Shown here: one piece after another, positions 28,044-37,025 of the stretch
Numbering within the stretch: position 1 is the first letter of the stretch
Layout of the letters: each line of letters begins with the position of its first letter
Source: Thiohalocapsa sp. PB-PSB1
GTDB taxonomy: Bacteria; Pseudomonadota; Gammaproteobacteria; Chromatiales; Chromatiaceae
Reading direction: 5' to 3'
DNA length: 64,000 nt
Assembly (NCBI GenBank): GCA_016745215.1
Contig: CP050890.1
Location: 5,208,001 to 5,272,000, forward strand
Notes under the pieces: model-generated
What the model saw: the letters and a program-made list of their open reading frames with translations, nothing else
What the model was told of the DNA's origin: nothing
The model's database searches: none
Position numbers and translations under genes: made by a program

Positions 28044-28838
28044 ATGAGATCAAAAGATATGCTTTCGCTCCTTCTTCCGGCGAACCCCTTACGCGTTCCT
28101 GTTGCACTCGTCCTGCTATGCGCACTGACAGCGGCCTCGGCCGCGCCGGTGCCAATTCAAACCCAAACCACTCCAGAGATAACACAACAAGAATATGCAG
28201 CCACCGCTCGCATCGAACGCAACCTGGAGCATGCGATTGCAAAAATGCAGCCTCTAGTCGAACGATATGGCTATGCCGGTGTGGCAGCGGCGGTATCGGT
28301 AGAGGGCTTCGGCCTGCCGGCACCCGGTCAGACACTGTTGATGGCAGCCGCTCTCGAGGCTGCTCGCGAGTATTTACATATCACGTTGTTATTCGTATTG
28401 GCAGTCGCCGCTGCTTTCATCGGCAACAGCCTCGGCTATCTGCTAGGCAAGCTTGGAGGCCGACCGTTACTGCGCAAATTACGCGTCAACCAGGCTCGCG
28501 AAGAAAAGATCGCCGCTCAATTCGAACGCTACGGCGGCGGTATTGTGCTGCTGGCGCGCTTCTTCGATGGTCCACGTCAGCTCAATGGCATCATTGCCGG
28601 CACCCTCGGCATGCGTTGGTGGGTGTTTACTGTTTTCAATTTGCTGGGTGCGCTGCTCTGGGTCGCGGTCTGGGGTCTGGGAACCTACTATTTATACGAA
28701 CACCTGCAGGCGGTGGATACCTTTATCCGTAGTCTGAACCCTTGGGTAGTCGGCGTGGCCATCATTGCGGTCATGGCGCTGATCCTGTATCTACTCCGAG
28801 GCCGACCTAAGCCGCTGTCAACGATCAGACCGAATTGA
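28044..28838 (+). CDS. DedA-family membrane protein with extra N-terminal region
   Basis: This 264-residue inner-membrane protein of the DedA/SNARE-associated family is likely a lipid (undecaprenyl- or phospholipid) scramblase. Signatures are SVEGFGLPAPGQTLLMAAAL near residues 90-110, FIGNSLGYLLGKLGG, and RFFDGPRQLNGIIAGTLGMRWWVF near 170-195. Before the core there is a signal-peptide-like helix (VALVLLCALTAASAAP) and a 40-residue helical segment, an addition not seen in the shortest DedA proteins. At least five membrane helices follow. The gene stands alone between the binding-protein gene and a globin gene that converges on it. Confidence 0.85.
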   Translation: MRSKDMLSLLLPANPLRVPVALVLLCALTAASAAPVPIQTQTTPEITQQEYAATARIERNLEHAIAKMQPLVERYGYAGVAAAVSVEGFGLPAPGQTLLMAAALEAAREYLHITLLFVLAVAAAFIGNSLGYLLGKLGGRPLLRKLRVNQAREEKIAAQFERYGGGIVLLARFFDGPRQLNGIIAGTLGMRWWVFTVFNLLGALLWVAVWGLGTYYLYEHLQAVDTFIRSLNPWVVGVAIIAVMALILYLLRGRPKPLSTIRPN

Positions 28839-28851
28839 TACAACCGGAGAC

Positions 28852-29259
28852 TCAAAATTCGGCACCCTCGAGCATCAGATCCGCCAGCTCATCGTAGACC
28901 GAAACCCAGGCAGCACGGATGGCTGGCGTGAAGTCGTCACCGAGCTGCTGCTCCAAGGTCCAAAACAAGGCATCGGCAAGCTTGGGATAATCTTCTTCCA
29001 GAACTCCATAGCCGGAATGACGGGCACCCATCATTTTGATCACCCGTTCCAATGGCTCCAGGTCTTCGAGGGCAGTGACCGCCTTGCCGATCATACGCAT
29101 GATCTTCTCGCCCTGCTCGTCGATCTCGCCCTTGAACAGATGCCGAACCTCGGGATAGGTCTCAAACAAGCGGCGGTAGAAAATATCGGCAGCATGTTTC
29201 GGGGTTCGCGATAGTTCTGCCCAGGATGACCTGACCAGGGTAATTTCTTCAGCAGTCAT
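28852..29259 (-). CDS. Single-domain bacterial globin
   Basis: This 135-residue globin is close in type to Vitreoscilla haemoglobin and the globin domain of flavohaemoglobin. MTAEEITLVRSSWAEL is helix A, DIFYRRLFETYPEVRHLF carries the conserved CD-region Phe, and GARHSGYGVLEEDY provides the proximal histidine (H in ARH) near residue 80, followed by the family's Y-x-V pattern. It binds haem and O2/NO in the cytosol; no reductase domain is attached. The start at 29259 gives the family-standard N-terminus. It converges on the DedA gene with 13 bp between stops. Confidence 0.88.
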   Translation of the reverse strand: MTAEEITLVRSSWAELSRTPKHAADIFYRRLFETYPEVRHLFKGEIDEQGEKIMRMIGKAVTALEDLEPLERVIKMMGARHSGYGVLEEDYPKLADALFWTLEQQLGDDFTPAIRAAWVSVYDELADLMLEGAEF

Positions 29260-29414
29260 GGATGTTTGATCTCCAGCATTGTGTGGGGCCAGCTGCGTCG
29301 ATTCGGTTGACTTGAAAACCCCACGTCATCATGCGGCCATGATGCCGGCCGAATGATGCAGTTTGGTCGTTGTTTCTATCTGCGGCAATGTTCAGGTTAT
29401 GTCTGCGGCGTTCT

Positions 29415-30386
29415 TCAGCGAATTCCTTCCTGTTCCAACTGTTTTTTCAATACCTCGATCTGCACATCGAGATCGAGCATATCGACTTCGCGCAAACGCT
29501 CGCGCTGCCGCACGAACTGTTCCTCGATGCTGACCAGCACATTGCGGAAGTTCTGCTCCAGTTCGCCGGACGCGGCGCGATGATGGGTTCGGACATAGCC
29601 GTCAGTGACCCGTTCGGCGCCTTCCAAGAATAGAGTTAAGAAGCGCCGCGCCCGGCGCAGGTCCGATGGGCGTTCGGCAATCTGCTCTAGCATGCCGCGA
29701 CCCTGTTCTGCAATGCGATGCAATCGCAAGCGCAATTCCGGATTATCAATGTCGGCGGCAGCACGCTCGATGTTGATCAGCCGATTCTCGGCTTCGGCCA
29801 AGGCTTCAATAACAGCACGGGCTTCCTTGTCCGATGTGCTCACACGCACGCCTGGCAATATCGGCTCCAACCCATAAGCCAGATGATAGCCGAATACCGC
29901 CACGGCACCAAAACCGATGCCGATGGCTGACGGATATCCAACACCGAACACGGCGGCGACGCAGGTACCGAGTCCCAGGGCCGCAGCGGCCAGGTTGCGC
30001 AACGGCAACCGCAAGCGACGCGAAAAACGGCGTTCGCGGCCGATCCGCGCATCGTCGAAGCCAAGCCGGGTCAGCACCGCCGAGGTCGCAATCAGGCTCC
30101 AGGCCAGGGCATCGCTGAGAAAGCCGCCGACTTGTCCGGCAATCAAAGCAATCATCGAGGCCAGCAGAAGTGGAGCGGACAATGCCCACAGCAGCAGAGG
30201 TCGAAACGGCCGCGATGGTTTCCGCGACGCGCCAACGCGCGTTCCTGCATTGTTGCCGAACCGGACAGAAGTTTGAGTCTGAGGCAGATCGTCGTCAATG
30301 TGCAGATCCAGATCCTCCGCCCGCTGCAGTAGCTCTTGCAGCGTGCGTTTAGGGCGGGTCAGGGCGGGGGAACGATCTTCAGTCAT
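29415..30386 (-). CDS. xpaC: XpaC-like membrane protein (TelA partner)
   Basis: The 323-residue protein has a polar N-terminus (residues 1-70), two pairs of membrane helices (LLLWALSAPLLLASMIALIA, LGLGTCVAAVFGVGYPSAIG and the helix after it), and a long helical C-terminal half ending ..RERLREVDMLDLDVQIEVLKKQLEQEG. This matches the XpaC family, once described through 5-bromo-4-chloroindolyl phosphate hydrolysis. xpaC and telA are normally adjacent; here they remain co-directional but are separated by other genes. The start at 30386 gives MTEDRSPALTRPKRT. Confidence 0.8.
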   Translation of the reverse strand: MTEDRSPALTRPKRTLQELLQRAEDLDLHIDDDLPQTQTSVRFGNNAGTRVGASRKPSRPFRPLLLWALSAPLLLASMIALIAGQVGGFLSDALAWSLIATSAVLTRLGFDDARIGRERRFSRRLRLPLRNLAAAALGLGTCVAAVFGVGYPSAIGIGFGAVAVFGYHLAYGLEPILPGVRVSTSDKEARAVIEALAEAENRLINIERAAADIDNPELRLRLHRIAEQGRGMLEQIAERPSDLRRARRFLTLFLEGAERVTDGYVRTHHRAASGELEQNFRNVLVSIEEQFVRQRERLREVDMLDLDVQIEVLKKQLEQEGIR

Positions 30387-30934
30387 GGTCGCTCAAAAAA
30401 TGAAAATGGACTGGCACGATACCAGACCCAAGCTGCCAGTGAGCAAAAACCAGCCCAGGAAACGCAAACCAAGAGAAGCAGACGGCCGAGTCACCGCTTC
30501 GCCAGCGGTATGGGTACTGATCGGAGGACGATTCATCGGGTTAATGATATAAACTCACAAAGCCATGGACCACCTGCCTGGAAACAAGCGCTGCGATGGT
30601 CTTCCGGGGCTTGCTCAATCCCGCGTCATCTGCCGCAAGCGTCTCCGGCAATCGCCTGGGAGTCGTTCGACATTACGCTGTCAAGGCGATTTCTGTCGAA
30701 AAATAGACCCCTGGCTTGTCTTCTCGTCTGGCATCGACGTTAGCGGCAACCCGACCAAGAGCGACTATGGGCGAGTTGTGGCTGCACGAAGGCGAACGAG
30801 AATCCGGCGCCAGTTGGCATGTTTCTCTCCGGCAATCGCCTAAAATGCTACTACTGCGGGATGCGCCTGCCAAATTATCCTGCAGACGGACGAAAATGCA
30901 GCCTAATCCGGTGTGTTCTTTGCTGCCAACTATT
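30387..30934. other. Intergenic stretch holding repeat copy E and a repeat-end fragment
   Basis: No gene is supported. A solitary repeat end (TCTCCGGCAATCGCCT, 30642-30657) lies just upstream of full copy E (30684-30841). This suggests a decayed or tandem second copy. Confidence 0.5.
30684..30841. repeat. MITE-like palindromic repeat, copy E (long form)
   Basis: Left end AGGCGATTTCTGTCGAAAAA, right end TTCTCTCCGGCAATCGCCT, and internal hairpin built on GCAACCCGACCAAG and ATGGGCGAGTTG. It lies downstream of the minus-strand lipoprotein gene and upstream of xpaC. Confidence 0.85.
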
Positions 30935-31273
30935 TCAGCTGCCTTTGCGTTGGTCGAAGATGCAGCTCAGCGCTCGATCATTGGCCCCAGCAGAATAGAA
31001 ACTGTTGATATTATTTGTGAAAGTTGCCTGATTAATCTGTCCGGCAGAGAGTTTACTCAGCTGATCGAGAAAATAGGCATCGTTGCTTTCGTCGCCGAGC
31101 AGATAATCGATCGGTTGAGCGCCAATGCTCAGGCGTCCACAGTTGGATTGGACCTGGTTGATAAACGCGTTGGGTTGCGGCCCCTCCGGTGCAACCAGAC
31201 CCCCGCCACAGCCAAACAACGTGCAGGCGACGATAGTCAGCAATACGGCGGTGCCGGTCTGTTTCCAACGCAT
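30935..31273 (-). CDS. Small lipoprotein of unknown function
   Basis: This 112-residue protein has a lipoprotein signal: MRWKQTGTAVLLTIVACTLF followed by a GCGGG lipobox-like cysteine near residue 22. The mature part is polar with two cysteines (QSNCGRL and LSCIF) that could form a disulfide. No family was recognised. The ATG at 31273 places the signal peptide at the N-terminus. A longer frame from 31396 would add 41 residues that include a Met-Pro repeat made by the hexanucleotide repeat at 31344-31385, and is less likely. Confidence 0.6.
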   Translation of the reverse strand: MRWKQTGTAVLLTIVACTLFGCGGGLVAPEGPQPNAFINQVQSNCGRLSIGAQPIDYLLGDESNDAYFLDQLSKLSAGQINQATFTNNINSFYSAGANDRALSCIFDQRKGS

Positions 31274-31343
31274 CGGAGACTGTGTCAGTATTCCGAATGC
31301 TTGCACGAATTGCCGCGATCGAGGGGCAAACGATATGCCCTGA

Positions 31344-31385
31344 ATCGGCATCGGCATCGGCATCGGCATCGGCATCGGCATCGAT
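31344..31385. repeat. Hexanucleotide microsatellite (ATCGGC, about 6.7 units)
   Basis: Six to seven perfect tandem ATCGGC units lie about 70 bp upstream of the lipoprotein start, within the region expected to hold its 5' leader or promoter. Unit number is likely to vary by slippage. Confidence 0.85.
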
Positions 31386-31706
31386 TTTTTCATCATGGCG
31401 GCTCAACAGCTTATTGCAGAGCCTTATTATAAGATTGTAACCGCGAGATGCCGAGAAAATTGTGCCGAAAAGCAGATCCCGCTCACCAACTCGCACAAAA
31501 TCGCAGCCCAGGTCGCTTCAGGCTGCTGGCACAGGCCGGGTCGACACCGCGATGATTAACTGTCGATCGCCAACTTGATTGCCATTCGAATCTCGCCTAG
31601 TCTTCACGCCATGGCATACCATGGCAGTCGGATTTTCCCGACCCAGCCAGCCAATCGATCGAAATCAGAGTATTCAAATCTTAAGGCACCAGCCAGAGAA
31701 TCGACC
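31386..31706. other. Intergenic region upstream of gpmI
   Basis: No gene is supported. It contains the divergent control region of the lipoprotein gene and gpmI. The in-frame extension of gpmI to 31575 has no family character. Confidence 0.4.
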
Positions 31707-33356
31707 ATGAACCAATTGGAAAAAAATACCACCTTCAGCGGTCCACCGGGCCCCGTCGTGCTGGTCGTCATGGACGGCGTCGGGATCGGCAAGCACCCGG
31801 AAAGCGATTTTGTCAAGATTGCCAACACCCCAAATCTGGACTGGCTGCAGGAGCACGCCATCTATACCCAGATCAAAGCGCACGGCGTCGCGGTAGGGTT
31901 ACCGGATGACAGCGACATGGGCAACTCCGAGGTCGGCCACAACGCCATGGGCTGTGGGCGCGTGTTCTCGCAAGGTGCGGCGCTGGTTGAGCAGGCCCTC
32001 GCCTCAGGCTCTCTGTTTGCCGGCTCGGTTTGGCAGGAACTGATCGCGAACGTAAAGAGCAACCAATCTACATTGCATTTCATCGGCTTGTTTTCCGACG
32101 GCAACGTGCATTCTAACATCGAACACCTGGAAGCGATGCTCAATCAAGCCAAGAGCGAAGGTATCGCAACAGCCCGCATCCATGCGCTGATCGACGGCCG
32201 CGATGTGCCTCCAACCTCGGCATTAGAATATGTCGAACGTTTTGAGCGATTTCTCGAAGAGATCAACGCGGATGGTTCGGTGAATTATTGTATCGCCTCC
32301 GGCGGCGGGCGCATGAATATCACCATGGATCGCTACAATGCCGACTGGAGCATGGTCGAGCGGGGCTGGAATGCGCACGTTCGCGCACAGGGTCGACGCT
32401 TCGCGAGCATGCGTCAAGCGATAGAAACCTTCCGCGAGGAAAAGCCAAACGTGCTTGACCAGGATCTACCAGCGTTCGTCATCGAACGCGATGGCACCCC
32501 GGTCGGGCCTATCGTTGACGGAGACAGCGTCATCTTCTTCAACTTCCGCGGCGATCGTTCGCTGGAGATCACCAAAGCCTTCGAAGCAGAAGAATTATCT
32601 GAATTTGACCGCGGCCCAAAACCAAACCTGCTGTACGCGGGCATGATGCAATACGATGGCGATCTGATGGTACCGGAAAAGTATCTGGTTTCACCGCCGG
32701 CAATCGATCGAACCATGAGCGAATATCTCTCCAATGCTGGCGTCAAGCAATTAGCGATTTCCGAAACGCAGAAGTTCGGCCATGTCACGTATTTTTTCAA
32801 TGGCAATAATTCGGGTAAATTCGCGACCGAAACCTGGAAGGAAATACCCTCGGATGTCTGCCCCTTCGAACAGGCACCGCGTATGAAAGCAGACGAAATT
32901 ACCGACGAAGTAGTCAAGGCGATCGAAAGCGGGGAGTATGGTTTTATCCGCCTCAATTACCCAAACGGTGATATGGTTGGCCATACGGGCGTGACGGACG
33001 CGGTCAAGGTCGCTATCGAAGCGGTGGATCAAGGCGTCGGCAGGATCATGCAGGCGGTGAAGCAAGCGAACGGCATCATGGTCTGCACCGCGGATCACGG
33101 TAACTCTGACGACATGTGTGAAGTGGACAAAAAGACCGGTCAATTGAAACTGGACGACGAGGGTAAATTCCTTCCTAAAACCGCGCATTCTTTGAATCCG
33201 GTACCAGCCATCATTTACGATCCCGGTAATCTGTCCCATGCCCGGCTCGCGGATCTGGGAAACCCCGGTATTGCCAATCTTGCGGCGACTTGCATTATGC
33301 TCCTCGGTTTTCAGCCCCCCGAGGATTACACGCCAAGTTTGGTGCAAGTCGGATAA
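31707..33356 (+). CDS. gpmI: 2,3-bisphosphoglycerate-independent phosphoglycerate mutase
   Basis: The enzyme interconverts 3- and 2-phosphoglycerate in glycolysis and gluconeogenesis using a Mn-dependent phosphoserine intermediate. The 549-residue protein has VVLVVMDGVGIGKHPESD (first metal aspartate), the nucleophile serine in DMGNSEVGHNAMGCGRV, FFNFRGDRSLEI, the metal-binding CTADHGNSDDM and KTAHSLNPVPAI. It is about 35 residues longer than Escherichia coli GpmI, with additions near the N-terminus and before the final histidine motif. The ATG at 31707 is preceded by GAGAA and fits the family start. It lies upstream of gltA and fba on the same strand. Confidence 0.94.
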   Translation: MNQLEKNTTFSGPPGPVVLVVMDGVGIGKHPESDFVKIANTPNLDWLQEHAIYTQIKAHGVAVGLPDDSDMGNSEVGHNAMGCGRVFSQGAALVEQALASGSLFAGSVWQELIANVKSNQSTLHFIGLFSDGNVHSNIEHLEAMLNQAKSEGIATARIHALIDGRDVPPTSALEYVERFERFLEEINADGSVNYCIASGGGRMNITMDRYNADWSMVERGWNAHVRAQGRRFASMRQAIETFREEKPNVLDQDLPAFVIERDGTPVGPIVDGDSVIFFNFRGDRSLEITKAFEAEELSEFDRGPKPNLLYAGMMQYDGDLMVPEKYLVSPPAIDRTMSEYLSNAGVKQLAISETQKFGHVTYFFNGNNSGKFATETWKEIPSDVCPFEQAPRMKADEITDEVVKAIESGEYGFIRLNYPNGDMVGHTGVTDAVKVAIEAVDQGVGRIMQAVKQANGIMVCTADHGNSDDMCEVDKKTGQLKLDDEGKFLPKTAHSLNPVPAIIYDPGNLSHARLADLGNPGIANLAATCIMLLGFQPPEDYTPSLVQVG

Positions 33357-33577
33357 TAGCGGCTCACGCGCCCTTAGCTGGATTCGTTATGGTCGGGTAA
33401 TCTATCAATCATTCTCATACCCGCTTGCAATCCAGCCTAATCTGATATGAAAATCTCGGGTAATGACCTAAAGCGTGCGCCTGAAATGCGCAAAAGCGGT
33501 GGCCGCCCGGAGACACCAGTAAGATCATCAATCTAACCACCCACCAGATCAATACGCCAAATCGAGGAGAGTCTGAC

Positions 33578-34864
33578 ATGAGCAAAAATTCCCTTAGCAT
33601 CACCGACAATCGCACCGGCAGCACCTACGAGGTGCCCATCGAGGATGACTGTATCCGCGCGCCGGATTTGCGTAAGATCAAGATCAATCCGGAAGATTTC
33701 GGAATGATGAGTTACGATCCCGCTTTCGTCAATACGGCAGCATGCTCCAGTTCGATTACCTACATCGACGGGGAAAAAAGCATTCTCAGATATCGTGGAT
33801 ACCCAATTGAGGAACTTGCTGAAAAAAGTACTTTTCTCGAGTGTGCCTATTTGCTGATCTATGGCGAATTGCCGAATCAGCAGCAGCTTGAGCACTGGAC
33901 CAGCCGTATCATGCGGCACACCTTTATCCACGAAAATCTAGTCCAGATTATCGAGTCCTTCCGTTATGACGCCCACCCGATGGGTATATTGATCAGTTCC
34001 GTGGCGGCCATGTCAACCTTCCATCCGGAAGCCAGGGAAGTCGGTGATCCAAAGATCCGCGAAAAGGAAATCTGGCGCATCCTCGGAAAACTGCCGACGA
34101 TTGCAGCATTCGCTTACCGTGTTCGTATCGGTCGACCGCACAATTACCCGGATATCAGCCGTGGATACACTGGCAACATGCTCTATATGATGGACTATAT
34201 GAACGAGCATGACTACGAGGTAGCCCCGGAACTGTCACGCGCCCTGGACGTTCTGTTTTTGTTGCATGCGGATCATGAACAGAACTGTTCAACAGCGACT
34301 ATGCGTGCGGTGGGATCTACGCGCGTCGATCCATACAGCGCTGTAGCGGCTGCCTCCGCAGCATTGTTCGGCCCGCTGCACGGCGGCGCGAACGAGGCGG
34401 TGTTGCGGATGCTGACCGAAATCGGCTCAGTCTCGGCTATCCCTGCCTATGTCGAACGCGTTAAGAAAGGTGAAATGCGTCTGATGGGCTTCGGTCATCG
34501 CGTTTATACAAGCTATGATCCCAGGGCAAGCATTATCAAAAAAGTTGCCTATGACGTGTTCAAGGTGACCGGCAGCAATGAATTGATCGATATTGCACTG
34601 GAATTAGAGCGAATTGCATTGCAAGACGACTATTTCATTTCCCATAAACTCTATCCTAATGTGGATTTCTACAGCGGCATCATTTTGCAGGCGATGCGTT
34701 TCCCAACGGACATGTTCCCAGTGTTATTCGCCATCCCGCGAGCCGCTGGCTGGCTGTCTCAGTGGCTGGAAATGTTGGATGACCCGGCACAGAAGATCGC
34801 GCGTCCAAGACAAATCTACACCGGATACGACGAGAGGCCCTATGTACCGATCGAGCAGCGCTAG
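33578..34864 (+). CDS. gltA: Citrate synthase
   Basis: This 428-residue type II (hexameric, NADH-sensitive class in Gram-negatives) citrate synthase condenses acetyl-CoA with oxaloacetate. It has the N-terminal beta-barrel (ITDNRTGSTYEVPIEDDCIRA) and FFLHADHEQNCST-like motif LLHADHEQNCSTATMR with a catalytic histidine. GPLHGGANEAVLRML supplies the second histidine, and the catalytic aspartate lies near the C-terminus in NVDFYSGIILQAM. A GGAGAG site lies eight bases before the ATG. It stands alone in its transcription direction between gpmI and fba. Confidence 0.96.
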   Translation: MSKNSLSITDNRTGSTYEVPIEDDCIRAPDLRKIKINPEDFGMMSYDPAFVNTAACSSSITYIDGEKSILRYRGYPIEELAEKSTFLECAYLLIYGELPNQQQLEHWTSRIMRHTFIHENLVQIIESFRYDAHPMGILISSVAAMSTFHPEAREVGDPKIREKEIWRILGKLPTIAAFAYRVRIGRPHNYPDISRGYTGNMLYMMDYMNEHDYEVAPELSRALDVLFLLHADHEQNCSTATMRAVGSTRVDPYSAVAAASAALFGPLHGGANEAVLRMLTEIGSVSAIPAYVERVKKGEMRLMGFGHRVYTSYDPRASIIKKVAYDVFKVTGSNELIDIALELERIALQDDYFISHKLYPNVDFYSGIILQAMRFPTDMFPVLFAIPRAAGWLSQWLEMLDDPAQKIARPRQIYTGYDERPYVPIEQR

Positions 34865-35196
34865 AGGTTAGAATAAACTTTGGTTCAGTATGGCCTGATC
34901 ATTCGTTGGCCGGAGCCATACTCAATGCCAGTTAGAGTCCGAGTCATTTCATTGCAATCGCTTCCGAAATCTTAGACAAGCGCATGTAGTTACAAGGCAA
35001 TGAATGCTCAGATACACCGCCGATCTTTCGCATCAACACCCCTTTTGCGGACATAGATCGATGACCACCTAATAGCAACAAGCGATGAATCCATGCTATA
35101 GCCTACTGCACCACGGCAGCTCATAGCCTATAACGTATATCGTTCTACATACCAATCGCTTCAACCAACCATCAAACCAAATAGAGGATAATCCAA
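34865..35196. other. Intergenic region between gltA and fba
   Basis: No gene is supported in these 332 bp. A weak hairpin (AGTATGGC at 34887-34894 with GCCATACT at 34915-34922) follows gltA. The AT-richer remainder probably holds the fba promoter; a GAGGATAA ribosome site precedes fba. Confidence 0.4.
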
Positions 35197-36267
35197 ATGG
35201 CTCAACTCAAACCTGGCGTTGTCACCGGCGACGACTACAAGACACTGGTATCCACAGCAAAAGCCGGCGGCTATGCATTACCGGCTGTGAATGTGACCGG
35301 TACCAACACACTGAATGCGGTTCTCGAGGCAGCAGCACAGGCGAAGTCCGACGTCATTATCCAGCTCTCCAACGGCGGCGCCCAATTCTACGCTGGTCAG
35401 GGTATGGCCGACGGCTTCAAGGCTAAGGTTCTTGGTGCAGTTTCTGCCGCTCAGCATGCCCACCTGCTTGCTGAGCAATATGGGATCTGCGTCGTGTTAC
35501 ACACCGATCACGCGAATAAAAAGCTGATTCCATGGGTCGAAGCCATGCTCACCGAAGGCGAGATGTACTACGAAAAGCACGGTAAGCCGCTCTTCAGTTC
35601 TCACATGCTGGATTTATCCGAGGAAACAATCGAGTTCAACCTGAATGAGTGCGCGCGCATCCTGGAGCGCATGTCGAAAATGGGGATGAGCCTAGAGATC
35701 GAGCTTGGCGTCACCGGCGGCGAAGAGGATGGCGTTGGCTCAGACTTGGACGAAAGCGCGGACAATTCCAAGCTGTATACTCAGCCTGAGGACGTGTTGC
35801 AGGCCTATGATAAGCTGACGCCGATCGGGCATTTCTCCGTTGCCGCATCCTTTGGCAATGTACATGGCGTCTACAAGCCCGGTAACGTCAAGTTGCGCCC
35901 GGAGATTTTGAAAAAATCTCAGGATATGGTCCAGAAAACGCATAACACGGAGAAAAATCCATTAAATCTGGTCTTCCATGGCGGTTCCGGCTCCGATAAG
36001 GGACAAATTACCGAGGCGGTCAGCTACGGTGTATTCAAGATGAATATTGATACGGACACGCAGTTCGCCTTTTCCCAGCCAATCGGTAAGTTTGTCGGCG
36101 AGCACCCGAAGGCATTCGAATACCAAATCGACCCGGAAGATGGTACACCCTATAAGAAGCTTTACGACCCGAGAAAGTACCTGCGCGCGGCAGAAGTAGG
36201 CATTGTCACGCGCCTGCAGGAAGCATTCGATGACCTTGGCTCCAAGGGGAAATCGGTTGCCGGGTAG
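35197..36267 (+). CDS. fba: Class II fructose-bisphosphate aldolase
   Basis: The 356-residue enzyme is a zinc-dependent class IIA aldolase that splits fructose 1,6-bisphosphate. Metal and catalytic motifs are visible: VVLHTDHANKK (catalytic Asp and zinc His), LEIELGVTGGEEDGV, FSVAASFGNVHGVYKPG (zinc His), VFHGGSGSDKGQ, and VFKMNIDTDTQFAF. Length and order match E. coli FbaA. An AGAGGATAA ribosome site lies upstream of the ATG. A hairpin terminator-like stem follows. Confidence 0.96.
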   Translation: MAQLKPGVVTGDDYKTLVSTAKAGGYALPAVNVTGTNTLNAVLEAAAQAKSDVIIQLSNGGAQFYAGQGMADGFKAKVLGAVSAAQHAHLLAEQYGICVVLHTDHANKKLIPWVEAMLTEGEMYYEKHGKPLFSSHMLDLSEETIEFNLNECARILERMSKMGMSLEIELGVTGGEEDGVGSDLDESADNSKLYTQPEDVLQAYDKLTPIGHFSVAASFGNVHGVYKPGNVKLRPEILKKSQDMVQKTHNTEKNPLNLVFHGGSGSDKGQITEAVSYGVFKMNIDTDTQFAFSQPIGKFVGEHPKAFEYQIDPEDGTPYKKLYDPRKYLRAAEVGIVTRLQEAFDDLGSKGKSVAG

Positions 36268-36315
36268 TATACGGCCTAGATTTCTGATCTAAACATCAGC
36301 AACAGAGAAGGAACT

Positions 36316-36337
36316 AGCCAGGCGCAAACGCCTGGCT
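36316..36337. terminator. Hairpin between the convergent fba and gmk genes
   Basis: A perfect 9-bp stem AGCCAGGCG / CGCCTGGCT with a 4-base loop sits between two converging genes. There is no T-run, so it may act bidirectionally with help from other factors. Confidence 0.5.
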
Positions 36338-36368
36338 GGGGAAAACAGGCGGGAATTCGCCTTGATCC

Positions 36369-37025
36369 TCAGCCACAACCGAGCATTTCAGCAAGAATCC
36401 CTCCATACACATCTGATTGGCGCGGTCGGCGCAGCCGCTCGGCCATGATAATCGCCTGCAACTGGGCTGATGCCGTATCGAAATGGTCATTGGCTATCAG
36501 ATAGTCGTATTCGCAGTAATGGGAGAGTTCATCCCGAGCACGAGTCATGCGCTTGGCGATCACCGCATCGCTATCCTGCCCGCGACCGCGTAAGCGCTGC
36601 TCGAGAGCGGCCAGTGATGGTGGCAAAATGAAGATCGACACAGTCTCCGGAATTCGTTCACGAACCTGACGCGCCCCCTGCCAATCGATCTCCAGCAAAA
36701 GGTCTTCGCCGCGCTGGAGTACTTCGCGCAAGCTGGACTCGGCGGTGCCATAGGCATGCTCGAAGACACGCGCATACTCAACGAATGCGTTATCTTTAAT
36801 CATCGCATCGAAGGTGTTTGCATCGATGAAATGATAATGCTCGCCGTTCACTTCGCCCGGCCGTGGTAGGCGGGTGGTGTAGGAAACCGACAGATGCAAC
36901 TGGGAGTCGACCTCGAGCAAGGCGCGCACCAGACTGGTCTTTCCAGCACCAGAGGGTGCGGAGACGACGAACAGAGTACCAGTGGCAGGTTGCGGTTGCT
37001 CAATGGTGGATTGGGTCACGATCAC
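36369..37025 (-). CDS. gmk: Guanylate kinase
   Basis: This 218-residue cytosolic kinase phosphorylates GMP to GDP with ATP. The P-loop VSAPSGAGKTSLVRALL lies near residues 22-38, the GMP-binding segment is YTTRLPRPGEVNGEHYHF, and the lid region contains LLLEIDWQGARQVRE. The N-terminal 18 residues (MIVTQSTIEQPQPATGTL) are slightly longer than usual. Its ATG overlaps the stop of yicC (ATGA-type overlap), so the two are translated from one mRNA. Pairing of gmk with yicC is common in proteobacteria. Confidence 0.96.
   Translation of the reverse strand: MIVTQSTIEQPQPATGTLFVVSAPSGAGKTSLVRALLEVDSQLHLSVSYTTRLPRPGEVNGEHYHFIDANTFDAMIKDNAFVEYARVFEHAYGTAESSLREVLQRGEDLLLEIDWQGARQVRERIPETVSIFILPPSLAALEQRLRGRGQDSDAVIAKRMTRARDELSHYCEYDYLIANDHFDTASAQLQAIIMAERLRRPRQSDVYGGILAEMLGCG

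Noticed and set aside
30716..31432. Plus-strand 238-codon frame across repeat copy E and the hexamer repeats
   Set aside because: It owes its length to the repeat and the ATCGGC units; the opposite strand has a convincing lipoprotein.
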